Source: Schistosoma haematobium (lineage: Eukaryota; Platyhelminthes; Trematoda; Strigeidida; Schistosomatidae). Taken from it: a DNA stretch of 64,000 nt. The notes under the pieces were generated by a model that was given only the letters and a program-made list of their open reading frames with translations, did not search any database and had not been told where the DNA came from. The first letter of the stretch is position 1; every line of letters begins with the position of its first letter. Location: NCBI RefSeq assembly GCF_000699445.3, contig NC_067198.1:30693536-30757535 (forward strand). Direction: 5' to 3'. Positions 62,401 through 64,000 of this stretch are shown one piece after another. The translations under genes and the position numbers were made by a program.

Positions 62401-63454
62401 GTCATTTTCTCGATAGGGATTCGTCTAGAATATCCATATTTTTGAGATCCATCAATGTGTATGGTCAAAAGCATGCTGAGAAGCGAAATGGACGATTTCG
62501 ATTCCTTCTCCAGCATTAATTTCCATATATCATAGTTTGTCATATTTATGAATAATTTTTGAACTGAGATCAATTTTCTATACATTGTAACTGACTGATA
62601 TGGCTTCAACAGTAACCTCATTGTATTTCCGTCCTTTTGTGAATTTCGTTGATAAAATTAAGTTGCATATGAGAAGTATGTTTCAGTAGGAGTTCCTTTA
62701 GGTTGACATTTGTATATTATCCGTTCATATTACGCGAGTCTGAAATGAACAGTCATATCATGTAGTTGCATGCTTGTGTAGTAAATGTATTTTTAGTTTT
62801 ATAACATAATACTGCAATTATAACCAGAGATATATAGTAGCCAGCAGTGGAATCCAGGACGGCTATCTGGACTCAGTAGCTAAATTGATAACACGATGTC
62901 GTTTGAAGCATAAGGTACTGGGTTCTAGTTCAGGAGTGAAGGTCAACTCTGGGTTGCAGGTACATCCAGCTGACGAGTGGCAAACAAAATGAAACGCACG
63001 TCTTTGATTCCACTGTTAGCCACCATCCATCTCTTATAATGCTTGTGACTTGAGACAATATCGAGGCAATCCGCACAGGATGCACATATGCCAATAAGAG
63101 ACTGGTCAATTGCAGTTCTAAACATCAATAAGAAGGTTTAAAGAACTAATACAAAAACGAACTAATGCTGAAATTTCTTGTATATTTCACATACTACTGT
63201 ATTCTACAAACCAAAATACATCCCAGTAATTTGGTCAGGTTTCTCATAACTGGTATTGTAACCAAGTAAATGAATAATTAATTTAAACTGAACTGTATTT
63301 CTCGGTTGACAGTATGTAGTTCACTTGTAATTGTGTTTTCTTCTATATATTTCTATAGCCTGAATCAAATACTAGTCTAGGAAACGTTGAATTGTCCAAC
63401 CTTGAAAATGAAGAATCTAAATCACATAGTCGAATGTCTTCTTTAGACTTTCAA
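33227..63454 (+). CDS. PITPNM: PITPNM / RdgB phosphatidylinositol transfer protein, N-terminal 674 codons
   Basis: A membrane-associated PI/phosphatidic-acid exchanger working at ER-plasma membrane contacts to restore PIP2 after phospholipase C signalling. Exons: 33227-33304, 34742-34874, 35415-35618, 37561-37875, 39829-40076, 43186-43258, 47585-47671, 49504-49623, 50294-50368, 51057-51231, 51379-51490, 60094-60399, 63359-63454. All are GT-AG and phase-compatible, with no stop in 2022 bases. The PITP domain (about 1-275) keeps T59, K61 and N90 at the same residue numbers as in PITP-alpha, and an [11 protein letters not shown] helix. After an acidic linker (366-384) comes VLILVIHGG (437-445) and the region before the DDHD domain (ADSVG at 573-577). 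The last exon ends RMSSLDFQ, where vertebrate proteins go on with VSDFF. The C-terminal half lies beyond the window. The 5' UTR or first exon is unknown. Confidence 0.95.
34742..34874 (+). CDS. PITPNM: PITPNM exon 2 (residues 27-71)
   Basis: [17 protein letters not shown], then [16 protein letters not shown] with T59 and K61, which contact the inositol head group in PITP structures. Acceptor ACCTAG, donor GTAAGT. Confidence 0.95.
35415..35618 (+). CDS. PITPNM: PITPNM exon 3 (residues 71-139)
   Basis: [20 protein letters not shown] (N90), [20 protein letters not shown] and a [14 protein letters not shown] segment. Acceptor TGTAG, donor GTGAGT. Confidence 0.95.
36050..36180 (+). repeat. Short dispersed repeat (GGTTCAAGTTG family)
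   Basis: Contains AGAATCTGGCACGTGTACAT, CGGTTCAAGTTGTCAC and CAAATCCCGTAGTAGTAG, shared with 42478 and 63690. It lies in PITPNM intron 3. Confidence 0.6.
36290..36870. repeat. GC-rich dispersed repeat of unknown class
   Basis: About 580 bases of clearly higher GC than the surrounding intron, without an open frame, ending in (ACTG)n. It resembles repeats common in schistosome genomes, but I cannot assign it. It may be an untranslated part of a retroelement. Confidence 0.45.
37561..37875 (+). CDS. PITPNM: PITPNM exon 4 (residues 139-244), with loop insertion
   Basis: [25 protein letters not shown], then an unusually long loop (about 177-215) before [16 protein letters not shown] and VEQFIHDTG. 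Acceptor ATGCAG, donor GTATGT. Confidence 0.95.
39480..39620. repeat. Dispersed repeat shared with 55390-55510
   Basis: Both contain GATACGCTTTGCTAAT-like and CTATCACAAAACC-like blocks in the same order and spacing. In PITPNM intron 4. Confidence 0.4.
39829..40076 (+). CDS. PITPNM: PITPNM exon 5 (residues 244-326)
   Basis: [18 protein letters not shown] and [20 protein letters not shown] close the PITP fold. A polar linker rich in Asn, Ser and Gln follows. The donor GTTAGT is chosen because it gives phase 0 into exon 6; the exact 3' end is a little less certain than the others. Confidence 0.9.
42478..42650 (+). repeat. Short dispersed repeat (GGTTCAAGTTG family)
   Basis: Begins (CAGT)n, then ACAACGTAGAACTTCGTACG, CAGTTCGAGTTGCCATACCA and CAAATCCCGTAGTGATAG, followed by AG-rich trinucleotide repeats. 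The fullest copy in the window. Confidence 0.6.
43186..43258 (+). CDS. PITPNM: PITPNM exon 6 (residues 327-351)
   Basis: Short linker exon ([14 protein letters not shown]..) between a TTCATTAG acceptor and a GTGCGG donor. Supported by phase on both sides, not by homology. Confidence 0.75.
44273..44322. repeat. (TA)n microsatellite
   Basis: An uninterrupted TA run in PITPNM intron 6. The rest of that 4.3-kb intron is very AT-rich with nothing else recognised except the short repeat at 44440. Confidence 0.95.
44440..44510 (-). repeat. Short dispersed repeat (GGTTCAAGTTG family), inverted
   Basis: The minus strand reads AACGTAGAATCTGGCACATG and CATCGGTTCAAGTTGCCATA. Only the 5' part of the repeat is present. 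Confidence 0.6.
47080..47108. repeat. (AT)n microsatellite
   Basis: A short AT run in PITPNM intron 6. Confidence 0.9.
47585..47671 (+). CDS. PITPNM: PITPNM exon 7 (residues 351-380), acidic linker
   Basis: Contains [18 protein letters not shown] followed by EPFTAPCA. This is where other RdgB proteins carry the VAP-binding FFAT motif. No canonical motif is present. Acceptor TTTTTCAG, donor GTATGT. Confidence 0.85.
49504..49623 (+). CDS. PITPNM: PITPNM exon 8 (residues 380-420)
   Basis: [19 protein letters not shown] and a low-complexity linker. Acceptor TTACAG, donor GTAAGC, in phase on both sides. Confidence 0.82.
49950..50075. repeat. Dispersed repeat shared with 55245-55385
   Basis: Both contain GACCAAG.TGCA..TGCCACTAG followed by TCTA.GTGAC..GACATCGC and CACTATGTT.A. 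A related inverted trace is at 2470-2540 in the duplicated block. Confidence 0.5.
50294..50368 (+). CDS. PITPNM: PITPNM exon 9 (residues 420-445)
   Basis: Ends [12 protein letters not shown], equal to the conserved VLVLVLHGG strand that opens the DDHD-side alpha/beta region. Donor GTAAGT. Confidence 0.92.
51057..51231 (+). CDS. PITPNM: PITPNM exon 10 (residues 445-503)
   Basis: [20 protein letters not shown] then [20 protein letters not shown], matching the LVPCP block of vertebrate PITPNM. Acceptor TTCAG, donor GTAAGT. Confidence 0.93.
51379..51490 (+). CDS. PITPNM: PITPNM exon 11 (residues 503-540)
   Basis: Ends [19 protein letters not shown], corresponding to the PLAALPLLATSSPQYQ block. 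The short preceding intron is 147 bases. The following intron is 8.6 kb, the longest in the visible gene. Confidence 0.92.
52914..53290 (-). mobile_element. Sm-alpha-like hammerhead SINE relic
   Basis: The minus strand reads GGATGTACATCCGGTTGACGAG-like, CAAATAGG, GAGACG and TTGAATTCCACTGCTA.CCA, the order of the schistosome satellite hammerhead. Core changes (UUGACGA for CUGACGA at 52973-52980, GAGAC for GAAAC at 52955-52959) suggest it no longer cleaves. The right half (CACAGGATGCACATATGTC) matches 63065-63100. Confidence 0.75.
54102..54202. repeat. Direct repeat A (with 55745-55846)
   Basis: About 100 bases (TCGCTTATGTTAGCTAACTA onward) with roughly 95% identity to 55745-55846 in the same orientation, 1.64 kb apart in PITPNM intron 11. 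Confidence 0.85.
55745..55846. repeat. Direct repeat A, second copy
   Basis: Partner of 54102-54202. Confidence 0.85.
56160..56410 (-). pseudogene. C-terminal end of a Perere/RTE-like non-LTR element
   Basis: The minus strand reads [49 protein letters not shown] and a stop, then a TAAGTAAGTAA tail. The same protein end as in the decayed element at 20700-20880 but far better preserved. Only about 70 codons are present. Confidence 0.8.
57355..57480 (-). mobile_element. Hammerhead SINE relic with Pol III B box
   Basis: The minus strand shows GTCCTGGGTTCGAATCTCGC (GGTTCGAATC fits the tRNA B box), then CTGCTCAGTCCCACACTAGG and AAGAAACGGCCGTTCAGTGC. The order is that of a hammerhead (core, helix II TCC..GGA, GAAAC), but the CUGANGA core is altered to CTGCTCA. 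A more decayed copy lies at 59585-59690. Confidence 0.65.
59432..59478. repeat. (TA)n microsatellite
   Basis: An uninterrupted TA run in PITPNM intron 11. Confidence 0.95.
59585..59690 (-). mobile_element. Decayed relative of the 57355 hammerhead SINE
   Basis: The plus strand shares AGCG and CACTGAACAGTCGTTTTGCG then CTAGTATG with the CACTGAACGGCCGTTTCTTC, CTAGTGTGG block of 57355-57480. Confidence 0.4.
60094..60399 (+). CDS. PITPNM: PITPNM exon 12 (residues 541-642)
   Basis: [30 protein letters not shown] and [10 protein letters not shown], then a long Ser/Asn-rich stretch. It ends at CP before GTAAGT; a second GTGAGT 15 bases later was rejected because it breaks the frame of exon 13. The nucleophile-elbow-like motif is ADSVG. 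Confidence 0.93.
62815..63140 (+). mobile_element. Sm-alpha-like hammerhead SINE relic
   Basis: Contains CCAGCAGTGGAATCCAGGAC at the left, a GGGTTCTAGTTCAGG segment resembling a Pol III B box (62920), and a hammerhead on the plus strand: CAGGTACATCCAGCTGACGA, GAAAC (62991-62995) and TTGATTCCACTGTTAGCCA. This order matches the published schistosome Sm-alpha hammerhead. Confidence 0.8.
62958..63022 (+). ncRNA. Degenerate Sm-alpha hammerhead ribozyme
   Basis: The core CTGACGA (62970-62976) and GAAAC (62991-62995) are intact and the expected cleavage is after C63002. Helix II (GTGGCAAACAAAAT) hardly pairs and helix I has a mismatch, so activity is doubtful. Confidence 0.65.
63359..63454 (+). CDS. 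PITPNM: PITPNM exon 13 (residues 643-674)
   Basis: [14 protein letters not shown] and a final [11 protein letters not shown], the start of the DDHD domain proper. Acceptor CTATAG, donor GTATGT. The gene continues outside the window. Confidence 0.9.
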
Positions 63455-63689
63455 GTATGTTGTTATTACTTTTTCATTGTTAGTAAACTTGCCTTTTGAC
63501 TATTCTTATCTTCATCAATCAATCAACTTATAATAGCAATTTGATCTTTACAGTTATTGACATTAGACAATTTATTAGAAAAATGGAATATCATGTGGTT
63601 TTTGTTTTGATTCTATTAAAATTTCTTTTATCGAATTTACGAAGCATTTCAAAGTTATTTAAAATTTTCAATTGAAACGTTTTTCTAGT

Positions 63690-63800
63690 CATCTACAACG
63701 TAGAACCAAGCACATTTATTCATCGGTTCAAGTTGCCATACCTCACTAACACAACAAGATAAACACCAAATTCATAGAAGCAGTTACTTCAGTGGTAGTA
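63690..63800 (+). repeat. Short dispersed repeat (GGTTCAAGTTG family)
   Basis: ACAACGTAGAACCAAGCACA, CATCGGTTCAAGTTGCCATA and CTCACTAACACAACAAGAT follow the family order. It lies in the intron after PITPNM exon 13. Confidence 0.6.
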
Positions 63801-64000
63801 ATTTATTTAAAAAAAGGTTGTATATAAAAATATGATACGGGGAGAAAGCATTGATTCTTAGAAAGTTGTAAAGTGATTTTAATCTCACGGTTTAAGGGAA
63901 GATAAAGAGTGTGTGATGATCAATTTTACTTGTGTTGTTTATAAACAGAAGTGATAATTATAATCGTATTGTTTGATTAACTTATTCAACGATCTTTTAT

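Noticed and set aside
1..64000. CRISPR arrays, bacterial operons, rRNA or tRNA genes
   Set aside because: No regularly spaced repeats, ribosome-binding sites or full tRNA folds were seen. The B-box matches belong to SINE-like repeats.

Overview
The window looks like nuclear DNA of a blood fluke (Schistosoma or a close relative). It is AT-rich. Its genes have short exons and long introns packed with retroelements. It also holds relics of the Sm-alpha type hammerhead SINE, RTE-clade (SR2-like) retrotransposons and a Penelope-like element, a combination typical of schistosomes. No prokaryotic feature was seen. The species cannot be fixed from sequence alone.

Three gene loci can be supported. 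(1) On the plus strand, the last two coding exons of an unrecognised membrane protein lie at 5903-7518. (2) On the minus strand, a YIPF5/Yip1 family gene (Golgi/ER multi-pass protein) runs from 16790 down to 9896. A small downstream ORF at 9652-9539 follows so closely that an operon-like, spliced-leader arrangement is plausible. (3) On the plus strand, the N-terminal 674 codons of a PITPNM/RdgB phosphatidylinositol transfer protein lie in 13 phase-compatible exons from 33227 to 63454. The rest of the DDHD domain and the LNS2 region lie beyond the window.

Layout: 1-12251 is dominated by a very recent tandem duplication. Positions 1-3183 repeat 8284-12251, and the copies differ only by three G-run lengths and one 782-bp deletion. 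The duplication joint is a chimeric RTE element (2714-5803), which suggests unequal recombination between two RTE copies. One was upstream of the membrane-protein exons and the other was in the last YIPF5 intron. As a result an orphan copy of the last YIPF5 exon and of the small ORF sits at 1254-1773. From 12.3 to 31.6 kb the YIPF5 exons give way to a nest of decayed retroelements: an internally deleted RTE derivative, a Penelope-like element with a perfect 101-nt inverted repeat carrying a hammerhead ribozyme, two older non-LTR families, CR1-like fragments and Ty3/Gypsy fragments. From 33 to 64 kb is the PITPNM gene; its introns hold hammerhead-SINE relics, short dispersed repeats and TA microsatellites.

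The genes do not form a shared pathway by position, although YIPF5 (ER-Golgi trafficking) and PITPNM (ER-membrane lipid transfer) both act at secretory membranes. The most distinctive content is the RTE-mediated tandem duplication, three separate hammerhead-bearing repeat families, and a short RTE derivative made only of the element's 5' UTR and 3' tail.
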